From: Streptomyces diastatochromogenes
GTDB lineage: Bacteria > Actinomycetota > Actinomycetes > Streptomycetales > Streptomycetaceae
Length of the DNA stretch: 64,000 bases
Reading direction: 5' to 3'
Assembly (NCBI RefSeq): GCF_002242805.1
Contig: NZ_MCGQ01000014.1
Coordinates: forward strand, 186,001-250,000
Position numbers and translations under genes: made by a program. Each line of letters starts with the position of its first letter. Positions within the stretch are counted from its first letter, which is position 1. This document shows, piece by piece, positions 29,012 through 38,036 of this stretch. The notes beneath the pieces were generated by a model. The model saw only the letters and a program-made list of their open reading frames with translations, was not told the origin of the DNA and searched no databases.

Positions 29012-30895
29012 ATGAGCATGGAGACCACCGCCTGGACGCAGCTGCACAGCGTGATGACCGCGCAGCAGGAGCGCCGCCCCTTCGCCCGCGCCACGTTGCG
29101 CCGTATCGCCGCCTTCGCCCGCCCGCACCGCGCGGGCATCGTCCGTTTCGTGCTGCTCGGGGTGGTGACCGCCCTGCTCGCCGTCGCGACACCCGTGCTC
29201 GCCGGCCACGTCGTCGACACGATCGTGGCGGGGCACGACTCCGGGAAGGTCGTACGGCTGTCCCTGCTGATCGCGCTCGTCGCGCTCGCGGAGGCGGGGC
29301 TCGGCATCCTCGGCCGGCGCCTGTCGGCGACGCTCGGGGAGGGACTCATCCTCGATCTGCGCACGGCCGTGTTCGATCATGTGCAGCGCATGCCCGTCGC
29401 GTTCTTCACACGTACTCGTACGGGCGCGCTGGTCAGCCGTCTCAACAACGACGTGATCGGCGCCCAGCGGGCCTTCGCCAACACCCTGTCGGGCGTGGTG
29501 ACCAACCTGGTGACCCTGCTGCTCACCCTCGCCGTCATGCTCACCCTGTCCTGGCAGATCACCCTGCTCGCGCTGGTGCTGCTGCCGGTGTTCGTGCTGC
29601 CCGCCCGCCGCATGGGCAGCCGGATGGCCGGGATGCAGCGGGAGGCGGCGGCGCTGAACGCGGCCATGGGCACCCGGATGACCGAGCGGTTCTCCGCACC
29701 CGGCGCCACCCTGGTCAAGCTGTTCGGCCGCCCGGAGGAGGAGTCGGCCGAGTTCGCGGACCGCGCCCGCCGGGTGCGCGACATCGGGGTGCGCACGGCG
29801 ACCGCCCAGTCCGTCTTCATCACCGCCCTCACCCTCGTCTCCGCCCTCGCCCTGGCCCTGGTCTACGGCCTCGGCGGCTGGTTCGCGCTGCGCGGCACCC
29901 TGGAGGCGGGCGCGGTCGTCTCCCTCGCGCTGCTGCTGACCCGGCTCTACGCCCCGCTCACCGCGCTCGCCGGAGCCCGGGTGGAGGTGATGAGCGCGCT
30001 GGTCAGCTTCGAGCGGGTCTTCGAGGTGCTCGACCTGAAGCCGCTCATCGAGGAGAAGCCGGACGCCGTCGAGGTGCCCGAGGGCTCGGTCGCGGTCGAG
30101 TTCGACGACGTCACCTTCGCCTACCCCTCCGCCGACCAGGTCTCCCTCGCCTCCCTGGAGGAGGTCGCCGCCCTCGACACCCGCGGCGGCGTCGAAGTCC
30201 TGCACGGCATCTCCTTCCGCGCCGAACCCGGCCAGACCGTCGCCCTGGTCGGCTCCTCCGGCGCCGGAAAGTCCACCATCGCCCAGCTCCTGCCGCGCCT
30301 GTACGACGTCGACGCCGGCGCCGTCCGCATCGGCGGGACCGACGTCCGGGACCTGACCGCCGCCTCGCTGCGGGTCACCCTCGGCATGGTCACCCAGGAC
30401 GGCCACCTCTTCCACGACACCGTCCGCGCCAACCTGCTGCTGGCCCGCCCGAGTGCCACGGACGAGGAGCTGTGGGACGCCCTCGGCCGCGCCCGCCTCG
30501 CCGAGGTCGTACGGTCCCTGCCCGACGGTCTCGACACGGTCGTCGGCGAACGCGGCTACCGGCTCTCCGGCGGCGAACGCCAGCGCGTGACGATCGCCCG
30601 GCTGCTGCTCGCCCGCCAGCGCGTGGTCATCCTCGACGAGGCCACGGCCCACCTGGACAACACCTCGGAGGCGGCCGTCCAGGAGGCACTGGCCGAGGCC
30701 CTGGAGGGCCGCACCGCCGTGGTGATCGCCCACCGCCTGTCCACCGTCCGGGCCGCCGACCAGATCCTGGTCGTCGAGGCCGGCCGGATCGTGGAACGGG
30801 GCACGCACGAGGAGCTGTTGGCGGCGGGCGGACGGTACGCGGAGCTGCACCGCACGCAGTTCGCCCAGCGGGACGACGAGGTGGCGACGGCCTGA
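29012..30895 (+). CDS. ABC transporter, fused permease/ATPase (exporter half-transporter)
   Basis: 627 aa. Six-helix ABC exporter membrane domain (about residues 40-340; FTRTRTGALVSRLNNDV is the conserved cytoplasmic loop). The ATPase follows: Walker A VGSSGAGKST, Q-loop MVTQDGHLF, signature LSGGERQR, Walker B VVILDEATAHLD and switch His in IAHRLST. A short insert (ADQVSLASLEEVAALDTRG) interrupts the first beta strands of the ATPase. It should act as a dimer exporting a drug, lipid or peptide. There is no ribosome site before the ATG, fitting leaderless translation from the MerR-type promoter; a second in-frame ATG is at 29018. A terminator hairpin follows. Confidence 0.93.
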   Translation: MSMETTAWTQLHSVMTAQQERRPFARATLRRIAAFARPHRAGIVRFVLLGVVTALLAVATPVLAGHVVDTIVAGHDSGKVVRLSLLIALVALAEAGLGILGRRLSATLGEGLILDLRTAVFDHVQRMPVAFFTRTRTGALVSRLNNDVIGAQRAFANTLSGVVTNLVTLLLTLAVMLTLSWQITLLALVLLPVFVLPARRMGSRMAGMQREAAALNAAMGTRMTERFSAPGATLVKLFGRPEEESAEFADRARRVRDIGVRTATAQSVFITALTLVSALALALVYGLGGWFALRGTLEAGAVVSLALLLTRLYAPLTALAGARVEVMSALVSFERVFEVLDLKPLIEEKPDAVEVPEGSVAVEFDDVTFAYPSADQVSLASLEEVAALDTRGGVEVLHGISFRAEPGQTVALVGSSGAGKSTIAQLLPRLYDVDAGAVRIGGTDVRDLTAASLRVTLGMVTQDGHLFHDTVRANLLLARPSATDEELWDALGRARLAEVVRSLPDGLDTVVGERGYRLSGGERQRVTIARLLLARQRVVILDEATAHLDNTSEAAVQEALAEALEGRTAVVIAHRLSTVRAADQILVVEAGRIVERGTHEELLAAGGRYAELHRTQFAQRDDEVATA

Positions 30896-30906
30896 GTGAG
30901 CGGGAG

Positions 30907-30952
30907 GGGGGTGGGTTGCCGGTGGGTTGCCGCCGGGTTGCTGCCCACCCCC
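30907..30952 (+). terminator. Hairpin terminator after the ABC exporter
   Basis: GGGGGTGGG (30907-30915) pairs with CCCACCCCC (30944-30952), a 9-bp stem with a 28-nt loop containing three GGGTTGC repeats. It begins 12 nt past the stop codon, and the right arm abuts the next promoter. Confidence 0.6.
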
Positions 30953-30981
30953 TTGACTCCAGTGGTCCGGACCTTTAACTT
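30953..30981 (+). promoter_or_regulatory. Promoter with dre-like (DasR) operator upstream of the GH18 operon
   Basis: -35 TTGACT (30953-30958) and -10 TAACTT (30976-30981) are spaced by 17 bp. The spacer contains AGTGGTCCGGACCTTT (30961-30976), which matches the DasR-responsive element consensus AGTGGTCTAGACCACT at 12 of 16 positions, including the TGGTC...GACC core found before Streptomyces chitinase genes. Binding of DasR here would block the polymerase. The gene it controls encodes a GH18 protein, which fits N-acetylglucosamine control. Confidence 0.75.
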
Positions 30982-31083
30982 CACGCCTTAAACAAAGACT
31001 CCGGATGCACTCAACACCCAAACGTCACGCCTGTGTTGGGCCTGTCTCCGGGCACCCCCCCACGCGAAAGGCCGCCCCCGCAC

Positions 31084-32442
31084 ATGGCCAGACCACTCCC
31101 CGCAGCCGTCTCGCTCGCCGCCCTGTCCCTCGCCACCGGCCTGCTCACCGCCGCCCCGGCCCAGGCCGCCACCGGCACCATCACCGGCCTCGCCGGCAAG
31201 TGCCTCGACGTCGCCGGAGCAAGCTCCGCCGACGGCACGGCCGTCCAGCTCTACGACTGCAACGGCACCGCCGCCCAGCAGTGGACCGTCGGCAGCGACG
31301 GCACCCTCCGCGCCCTCGGCAAGTGCCTCGACGTCACCGGGAACGCGACCACCGACGGCACCAAGGCCCAGCTGTGGTCCTGCAGCGGCGGCGCGAACCA
31401 GAAGTGGACCGCCACCGCCGCCCACGACATCGTCAACCCGCAGGCGAACAAGTGCCTGGACGTCACCGACAACTCCTCGGCCAACGGCGCCCGGGCCCAG
31501 ATATGGACCTGCGGCGGCGGCGCCAACCAGAAGTGGAACGCGCCCGCGGCGGACAGCGGCACCACCCCGTCCGCGCCGATGGCCGTCGCGCCGTACCTCT
31601 ACAACGGCTGGGGCAGCCCGCCGAACCCGAGCACGATCACCCAGGCCACCGGCGTCAAGTGGTTCACCCTCGCCTTCGTGCTCAGCAACGGCTACTGCAA
31701 CCCCCAGTGGGACGGCAGCCGCCCGCTGACCGGCGGGGTCGACCAGCAGACCGTCAACACCGTGCGGGCGAACGACGGTGACGTGATCCCGTCCTTCGGC
31801 GGCTACAGCGGCAACAAGCTGGAGAGCTCCTGCTCCAGCGCGGGCGAACTCGCCGGCGCCTACCAGAAGGTGATCAACGCCTACGGCCTGAAGGCGATCG
31901 ACATCGACATCGAGGCCGACGCCTACAGCAACCCCACCGTGCAGCAGCGCACCGTGGACGCCCTGAAGACCGTGAAGGCCAACAACCCGGGCCTGAAGGT
32001 GTACATCACCATCGGCACCGGGCAGAGCGGCCCCGACACCAGCCTCATCAACCGGGCGGCCTCCTCCGGGCTGACCGTCGACGCCTGGGCGATCATGCCG
32101 TTCGACTTCGGCGGCGCCGGACAGAACATGGGCAACCTCACCACACAGGCCGCCGAGGGCCTGAAGAACGCGCTGAAGAACGCCTACCGCTACAGCGACG
32201 ACCAGGCCTACCGGGACATGGGCATCTCGTCCATGAACGGCATCACCGACAACAACGAGACCGTCACGGTGAGCGACTTCCGGACCATCCTGGCCTACGC
32301 CCAGCAGCACCACCTGGCCCGGCTCACCTTCTGGTCCGCCAACCGCGACCGCCCGTGCACCGGCGGCCCCGCCGACAGCTGCTCCGGCGTCTCCCAGTCC
32401 GCCTGGGACTACACCCGCGTCTTCGCCGCCTACACCGGCTGA
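31084..32442 (+). CDS. Secreted GH18 (chitinase-like) protein with N-terminal ricin-type lectin domain
   Basis: 452 aa. Sec signal peptide (residues 1-29, ending APAQA). A ricin B-type CBM13 domain at about 33-155 has repeated GKCLDV...W(T/S) units (three beta-trefoil repeats ending QQW or QKW). The GH18 barrel follows from about 170. The catalytic strand reads AIDIDIE with D273, D275 and E277; the first Asp of the DxxDxDxE motif is replaced by Lys270 while the acid Glu is kept. This resembles the Streptomyces group of chitinase-like carbohydrate-active proteins rather than classical ChiA. It likely acts outside the cell on chitin or a glycan. Start ATG at 31084, GAAAGG upstream. The second lectin protein follows 22 nt downstream. 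Confidence 0.88.
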   Translation: MARPLPAAVSLAALSLATGLLTAAPAQAATGTITGLAGKCLDVAGASSADGTAVQLYDCNGTAAQQWTVGSDGTLRALGKCLDVTGNATTDGTKAQLWSCSGGANQKWTATAAHDIVNPQANKCLDVTDNSSANGARAQIWTCGGGANQKWNAPAADSGTTPSAPMAVAPYLYNGWGSPPNPSTITQATGVKWFTLAFVLSNGYCNPQWDGSRPLTGGVDQQTVNTVRANDGDVIPSFGGYSGNKLESSCSSAGELAGAYQKVINAYGLKAIDIDIEADAYSNPTVQQRTVDALKTVKANNPGLKVYITIGTGQSGPDTSLINRAASSGLTVDAWAIMPFDFGGAGQNMGNLTTQAAEGLKNALKNAYRYSDDQAYRDMGISSMNGITDNNETVTVSDFRTILAYAQQHHLARLTFWSANRDRPCTGGPADSCSGVSQSAWDYTRVFAAYTG

Positions 32443-32464
32443 CCCCGTCCGCTAGGAGAAACCC

Positions 32465-34654
32465 GTGCTTCCCCTCACCCGCCGGCGCAGATCGACGGCC
32501 GGCGCGCTGGTCGCCGTGGCCGCCGCGTCCCTGCTCACCGCAGCACCCGCGCGCGCCGCGGCCTCCGCCGCCGCCCTGCCCTCCGGCCTCGCTACCGTCG
32601 TCAACGCCGCGAGCGGCAAGTGCCTGGACGCCAAGGCCGCCGCGACCGCCAACGGCACCGTCGTGCAGCAGTACGCCTGCAACAGCACCACGGCACAGCA
32701 GTGGAGCTTCACCGCGACCAGCGACGGCTACGTCCGCATCGGCAACGGCAACAGCACGAACCAGGTCGTGGACGTCGCCGACGTCTCCACCGCCGACAAC
32801 GCCCAGGTGCACCTGTGGAGTTACGGCGGCGGCGCCAACCAGCAGTGGCTGCCGGTGGACGACGGCGGCGGCGCCTTCCACTTCGTCAACCGCAACAGCG
32901 GCAAGTGCCTGGACGACCCGAGCGCCTCGCTCGCCGACAGCACGCAGTTCGTGCAGTACACGTGCAACGGCACCGCGGCCCAGCGCTTCCAGGTGGTCCC
33001 GGTGACCCAGTCCACCAGCAACCCCGACCTCGGCCCGAACGTCGTCGTCTTCGACCCGTCGATGTCGTCCTCGACCATCCAGAGCAAGCTGAACTCGATC
33101 TTCCAGCAGCAGGAGACCAACCAGTTCGGCTCCCAGCGCTACGCCGTGCTGTTCAAGCCCGGCGCCTACAGCGCGGACGTCAACGTCGGCTTCTACACCC
33201 AGGTGCTGGGCCTCGGCCTCACCCCCGACGCCGTCTCCATCAACGGCGCGGTGCACGCGGAGGCGGACTGGTTCCAGGGCAACGCCACGCAGAACTTCTG
33301 GCGCGGCGCCGAGAACCTGTCGGTCAACCCCACGGGCGGCAGCGACCGCTGGGCGGTCTCGCAGGCGGCGCCGTACCGGCGGATGCACCTGCGGGGCAAC
33401 CTGGCCCTGGACGACGGCGGCTGGTCCAGTGGTGGCTATCTGGCCGACAGCAAGGTCGACGGGCAGGTCAACTCCGGCACCCAGCAGCAGTGGCTGACCC
33501 GCAACTCCCAGCTGGGCAGCTGGACCGGCTCCAACTGGAACATGGTCTTCGTCGGCAGCCAGGGCGTACCGTCCACCAGCTTCCCCAACCCGCCGTACAC
33601 GACGGTCGCGCAGAGCCCGGTCGGCCGGGAGAAGCCGTTCCTGTACGTCGACGGCAACGGCGCCTACCAGGTCTTCGTACCGTCGGTGCGGTCCAACTCC
33701 ACCGCGACCAGCTGGGCCGGCGGCAGCCCGGCGGGCAGCTCGCTGTCCCTGGACACCTTCTACGTCGTCAAGCCGGGCGCGACCGCGTCCCAGATCAACT
33801 CCGCGCTCGCCGCGGGCAAGAACCTGCTGGTCACCCCGGGCGTCTACCACCTGGACCAGACCCTGCAGGTGACCCGCCCCGACACCGTCGTGCTGGGCCT
33901 CGGCCTCGCCACCTTCGTCCCGGACAACGGCATCACCGCGATGACCGTCGCCGACGTCGACGGCGTCAAGATCGCGGGCCTGCTCTTCGACGCCGGCACC
34001 ACCAGCTCGAAGACCCTGCTCGAGGTCGGGCCGACCGGCTCCTCCGCCTCCCACGCGGCCGACCCGACCTCCCTCCACGACGTCTACGTCCGCGTCGGCG
34101 GCGCGGGCGTCGGCAAGGCCGCCACCAGCATCGTCGTCAACAGCGACAACGTCATCGGCGACCACATGTGGATCTGGCGCGCCGACCACGGCAGCGGCGT
34201 CGGCTGGACCAGCAACACCGCCGACACCGGGCTCGTGGTCAACGGCGACAACGTGACCATGTACGGGCTGTTCGTCGAGCACTTCCAGAAGTACCAGGTG
34301 CTCTGGAACGGCAACGGCGGCCGCACCTACTTCTTCCAGAACGAGATGCCGTACGACCCGCCGAACCAGGCGGCCTGGATGAACGGCTCCACCCAGGGCT
34401 ACGCCGCCTACAAGGTCGCCGACACCGTCACCAGCCACCAGGCCTACGGCCTCGGCAGCTACTGCTACTTCAACGTGAACCCGGGTGTGACCGCCGCGCG
34501 CGCCATCGAGGCACCGAACAACGCGAACGTCCGCTTCACCAGCATGGTGACCGTCTCCCTCGGTGGCACCGGCACCATCAGTCACGTCATCAACAACACG
34601 GGAGGACCCTCGAACTCGTCCACCAACGTGGCGAACCTCGTCAGCTATCCCTGA
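32465..34654 (+). CDS. Secreted ricin-lectin protein with a large beta-helix domain
   Basis: 729 aa. Signal peptide (RRRRSTAGALVAVAAASLLT, ending about residue 33), then a ricin-type lectin domain (about 45-180, with GKCLD and QQW repeats), then about 540 residues of right-handed beta-helix type. The last part has QRYAVLFKPGAYSADVNVGF, VNGDNVTMYGLFVEH and FFQNEMPYDPPNQ. Database entries for this family are often labelled adenylyl cyclase, but no cyclase motif is present; a polysaccharide-degrading or binding role is more likely. GTG start with AGGAGA (32452-32457). It is presumably co-transcribed with the GH18 gene. Confidence 0.85.
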   Translation: MLPLTRRRRSTAGALVAVAAASLLTAAPARAAASAAALPSGLATVVNAASGKCLDAKAAATANGTVVQQYACNSTTAQQWSFTATSDGYVRIGNGNSTNQVVDVADVSTADNAQVHLWSYGGGANQQWLPVDDGGGAFHFVNRNSGKCLDDPSASLADSTQFVQYTCNGTAAQRFQVVPVTQSTSNPDLGPNVVVFDPSMSSSTIQSKLNSIFQQQETNQFGSQRYAVLFKPGAYSADVNVGFYTQVLGLGLTPDAVSINGAVHAEADWFQGNATQNFWRGAENLSVNPTGGSDRWAVSQAAPYRRMHLRGNLALDDGGWSSGGYLADSKVDGQVNSGTQQQWLTRNSQLGSWTGSNWNMVFVGSQGVPSTSFPNPPYTTVAQSPVGREKPFLYVDGNGAYQVFVPSVRSNSTATSWAGGSPAGSSLSLDTFYVVKPGATASQINSALAAGKNLLVTPGVYHLDQTLQVTRPDTVVLGLGLATFVPDNGITAMTVADVDGVKIAGLLFDAGTTSSKTLLEVGPTGSSASHAADPTSLHDVYVRVGGAGVGKAATSIVVNSDNVIGDHMWIWRADHGSGVGWTSNTADTGLVVNGDNVTMYGLFVEHFQKYQVLWNGNGGRTYFFQNEMPYDPPNQAAWMNGSTQGYAAYKVADTVTSHQAYGLGSYCYFNVNPGVTAARAIEAPNNANVRFTSMVTVSLGGTGTISHVINNTGGPSNSSTNVANLVSYP

Positions 34655-34732
34655 CCGGCACGGCGGGCGGGTGCCCCCCGCCCGCCTGCGCCGTCCCCGA
34701 CATCGAGGGAGACTGGATCGAGGAGGACGACG

Positions 34733-37108
34733 GTGACGGGTCTGCTGTGGGAGTACGACGGCTACGATCCCGCGGAGGAACGCCTGCGGGAGTCCCTGTG
34801 CACCGTGGGCAACGGCTACTTCGCCACCCGCGGGGCGCTGCCCGAGTGCGTGGCGGACGCCGTGCACTACCCGGGCACCTACGCGGCCGGCTGCTACAAC
34901 CGGCTCGCCTCCGAGATCGCCGGGCGCCGGGTCGAGAACGAGGACATGGTCAACCTGCCCAACTGGCTGCCCCTCCGCTTCCGCCTCGCAGGGCATGACT
35001 GGCTCACCCCGGACACCGCCCCGGTCACCGAGCACCAGCAGATCCTCCACCTGGACCCGGGCGTACTGGAGCGCCGTACCCGCTACGCGCTCGGCACCGA
35101 CGGCACACTCCTCGTGCGGCAGCTCCGCCTCCTCCACATGGCCGACCCGCACCTCGCCGCCCTGCGCACCGACCTCACGGCCGAGGGCCGCGCCGCCGAG
35201 CTGGACGTCGAGGCCGCGCTCGACGGGAGCGTCACCAACTCCGGCGTGGCCCGCTACCGGGACCTGGACGGCCGCCACCTCACCCGCGTCGAGACGGGCA
35301 GCGCGGCCGCACCCGGCACGATGTGGCTGCGCTGCCACACCCGTACCTCGGACACCGCCGTCGGGCTCGCCTCGCGGCTGGCCGCCGACGTGCCGGTGTC
35401 GGACGCCCACGAGGCGCAGCGGGCCGTCCAGCGACTGCGGCTGTCCCTGGAACCCGGACGTACGGTCACCGTCGACAAGACCGTCGCCCTGCACACCTCC
35501 CACGACCCCGCCATCAGCGACCCGCTGCGCGCGGCCCTCGACCGGGTCGCCGACGCGCCCGGCTTCGACGAGCTGCTCACCTCGCACATCACGGCCTGGG
35601 AGCAGCTGTGGCGGCGGGCCGAACTCGACGTCCCCGGAGACCCCGGCCGCATCCTGCGCCTGCACCTCTTCCACGTGCTGCAGACCCTCTCCCCGCACAC
35701 GGCCGACCTCGACGTCGGCGTGCCCGCACGCGGACTGCACGGCGAGGCGTACCGGGGTCACGTCTTCTGGGACGAACTGTTCGTCCTGCCCTACCTCAAC
35801 CTCCATCTGCCAGAGGTCTCCCGCGCTCTGCTGCACTACCGCCACCGCCGCCTGGACGCGGCCCGGCACGCGGCCCGCGAGACCGGCCGGCGCGGGGCCC
35901 TCTACCCGTGGCAGAGCGGCAGCGACGGCCGCGAGGAGACCCAGGAACTGCACCTCAACCCGCGCTCGGGGCACTGGCTGCCCGATTACTCCCGGCTGCA
36001 GCGGCACGTCGGCTCGGCCGTGGCCTACAACGTGTGGCAGTACTGGGAGGCCAGCGGCGACACCGACTTCCTGCACACCGAGGGCGCCGAGATGCTCCTG
36101 GAGATCGCCCGCTTCTGGGCCGACTCGGCCACCTACGACGAACACCTCGGCCGGCACCGCATCCGGGGCGTGGTCGGCCCCGACGAGTACCACGACGCCT
36201 ACCCCGGCGCACCCGGACCCGGCCTGGACGACAACGCGTACACCAACGTCACCGCCGCCTGGGTCCTCACCCGCACCCTGGACCTGCTGCGCACCCTGCC
36301 CGAGCCGCGCCGCCGCGAACTCATCGAGCAAATTGGTCTGGAGGAGGACGAACTCGCCCGCTGGGAGGAGGTCTCCCGCACCCTGCACGTGCCCTTCCAC
36401 GACGGCGTGATCAGCCAGTTCGAGGGCTACGGCGACCTCGCCGAACTGGACTGGCACGGTTACCGCGAGCGGTACGGCGACATCCGGCGCCTGGACCGGA
36501 TCCTGGAGGCGGAGGGCGACACCGTCAACCGCTACAAGGCGTCCAAACAGGCCGACGTCCTGATGCTCGGCTACCTGTTCTCACCGGCCGAACTCCGCTC
36601 CCTCTTCGCCTGGTTGGGCCACCGCCTCGACGAGGACACCTGGACCGCGACGGTGGACCACTACCTGCACCGCACCACGCACGGGTCGACCCTCAGCGGC
36701 CTGGTGCACGGCTGGATCCTGGCCCGCGCCCGCCGCGCCGACGCCTGGTCCTTCGTCCAGGAGGCGCTGCGCGGCGACATCGCCGACGTCCAGGGCGGCA
36801 CCACCGGCGAGGGCATCCACCTGGGTGCCATGGCCGGCACCCTCGACCTCGTCCAGCGCTGCCTCACCGGCCTGGAGACCCGCGACAGCGAACTCTGGCT
36901 CGACCCGGTCCCGCTCCCGGAACTCTCCTCCTACGGCTTCTCGTTGCGCTACCAGGGCCACTGGGGCGTACGGCTGCGGCTGCGCTCCGGCCAGCTGGAG
37001 GCCGCCATGCCGAAGGCCTCGGGGCCCACCCCCATCGACATCCGGCTGCCGGACCGCGTGGTGCGCGTCGGGCCGGGGGAGAGGGTGCGGATGCGGCTGC
37101 CGGACTGA
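34733..37108 (+). CDS. GH65-family glycoside phosphorylase (trehalose/maltose/kojibiose type)
   Basis: 791 aa, full length for GH65. N-terminal beta-sandwich (TVGNGYFATRGALPE is a GH65 hallmark), then the (alpha/alpha)6 barrel with FWDELFVLPYL, RGALYPWQSGSDGREETQEL and VVGPDEYHDAY, where E485 is the catalytic acid position. ASKQADVLMLGYLF and THGSTLSGLVHGW are the substrate/phosphate-binding loops, so phosphorolysis rather than hydrolysis is expected, giving beta-glucose 1-phosphate plus a sugar in the cytoplasm. No HAD-type beta-phosphoglucomutase gene is adjacent. GTG start after GAGGAGG (34719-34725). It lies 78 nt after the lectin gene in the same direction and may share its transcript. 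The exact disaccharide cannot be told. Confidence 0.92.
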   Translation: MTGLLWEYDGYDPAEERLRESLCTVGNGYFATRGALPECVADAVHYPGTYAAGCYNRLASEIAGRRVENEDMVNLPNWLPLRFRLAGHDWLTPDTAPVTEHQQILHLDPGVLERRTRYALGTDGTLLVRQLRLLHMADPHLAALRTDLTAEGRAAELDVEAALDGSVTNSGVARYRDLDGRHLTRVETGSAAAPGTMWLRCHTRTSDTAVGLASRLAADVPVSDAHEAQRAVQRLRLSLEPGRTVTVDKTVALHTSHDPAISDPLRAALDRVADAPGFDELLTSHITAWEQLWRRAELDVPGDPGRILRLHLFHVLQTLSPHTADLDVGVPARGLHGEAYRGHVFWDELFVLPYLNLHLPEVSRALLHYRHRRLDAARHAARETGRRGALYPWQSGSDGREETQELHLNPRSGHWLPDYSRLQRHVGSAVAYNVWQYWEASGDTDFLHTEGAEMLLEIARFWADSATYDEHLGRHRIRGVVGPDEYHDAYPGAPGPGLDDNAYTNVTAAWVLTRTLDLLRTLPEPRRRELIEQIGLEEDELARWEEVSRTLHVPFHDGVISQFEGYGDLAELDWHGYRERYGDIRRLDRILEAEGDTVNRYKASKQADVLMLGYLFSPAELRSLFAWLGHRLDEDTWTATVDHYLHRTTHGSTLSGLVHGWILARARRADAWSFVQEALRGDIADVQGGTTGEGIHLGAMAGTLDLVQRCLTGLETRDSELWLDPVPLPELSSYGFSLRYQGHWGVRLRLRSGQLEAAMPKASGPTPIDIRLPDRVVRVGPGERVRMRLPD

Positions 37109-37153
37109 CACCCTGGGTGTTCGCAGGCAAGCGGAGACGAGGAGTCGCGGGAG

Positions 37154-37921
37154 ATGTTGCGCGCACTTGCGGTGGACGACGAGGAACCCGCGCTCGAGGA
37201 ACTGCTGTACCTCCTGGGCGAGGACCCGCGGATCGGCACCGTCCTGCCCGCCCTGGACGCCACCGGGGCACTGCGCCTGCTGGAGCGTGCCATGGAGGCC
37301 GGGCCGGACGGCCCCGAGGCCGTCGACGTGGTCTTCCTCGACATCAACATGCCCGGACTGAGCGGCCTCGACCTGGCCGAGCTGCTCGGGCGCTTCGCCG
37401 CCCCGCCGCTGATCGTCTTCGTCACCGCCCACGAGGACTTCGCCCTCCGGGCCTTCGACCTCAAGGCCGTGGACTACCTGCTCAAGCCGCTGCGCAAGGA
37501 GCGCTTCGCGGAGGCCGTACGGCGCGTCGCCGAGCTGACCCGGGCCGTTCAGGGCCCGGCGGGCGTGCTCGGCGACCAGGTGCCCGTGGAACTGGGCGGG
37601 GTGACCCGCTTCGTCTCCATCGCCGACATCACCTACGTGGAGGCGCAGGGCGACTACGCGCGCCTGCACACCCCGCACGGCAGCCACCTGGTGCGGATCC
37701 CGCTGTCCACCCTGGAGGAACAGTGGCGCTCCCGCGGCTTCGTCCGCATCCACCGCAGCCGTCTGGTCGCCCTCGGCCGCATCGAGGAACTCCGCCTGGA
37801 AGGCGGTAACCTGACCGTCCGGATCGGCGACCGGATCCTCGCCGTGAGCCGCCGCAACGCCCGGGAACTGCGGGACCTGCTGGCGCGGCAGGCCCAGGGC
37901 GCGGTGGGCGGGCCGCGGTGA
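37154..37921 (+). CDS. LytTR-family response regulator
   Basis: 255 aa. Receiver domain with acidic pocket VDDEEP, phosphorylation Asp63 (VFLDINMPGLSG) and Lys in DYLLKPLRK. The C-terminal LytTR DNA-binding domain (about 140-245) has YVEAQGDYARLHT and FVRIHRSRLVAL. It is 45 nt after the GH65 gene and precedes a small membrane protein, an acetate-type symporter and a LytS-type kinase, so it is the likely partner of the kinase at 40120-41328. This arrangement resembles the BtsSR/YpdAB type of metabolite-sensing systems. Confidence 0.93.
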   Translation: MLRALAVDDEEPALEELLYLLGEDPRIGTVLPALDATGALRLLERAMEAGPDGPEAVDVVFLDINMPGLSGLDLAELLGRFAAPPLIVFVTAHEDFALRAFDLKAVDYLLKPLRKERFAEAVRRVAELTRAVQGPAGVLGDQVPVELGGVTRFVSIADITYVEAQGDYARLHTPHGSHLVRIPLSTLEEQWRSRGFVRIHRSRLVALGRIEELRLEGGNLTVRIGDRILAVSRRNARELRDLLARQAQGAVGGPR

Positions 37922-38036
37922 CCACGGGCTGCTGTGGCGAGCGTGTGCCGAACCTCGTCGGGCGTCTACCTCACCGATGGCGCGCTGCGTACACTCGCCG
38001 CAACAAGGTGATCACCGCGGCGTCGGGGAGTGCGTC

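Noticed and set aside
32465..34654. Adenylyl cyclase
   Set aside because: Database relatives may carry this name, but the sequence has a signal peptide, a ricin lectin and beta-helix repeats and no cyclase catalytic motifs.
32324..36457. A very long open frame on the minus strand across the lectin and GH65 genes
   Set aside because: It is antisense to three well-supported genes with full domain motifs; its translation is low-complexity Val/Gly/Arg/Leu, as expected from the GC bias of the opposite frame.
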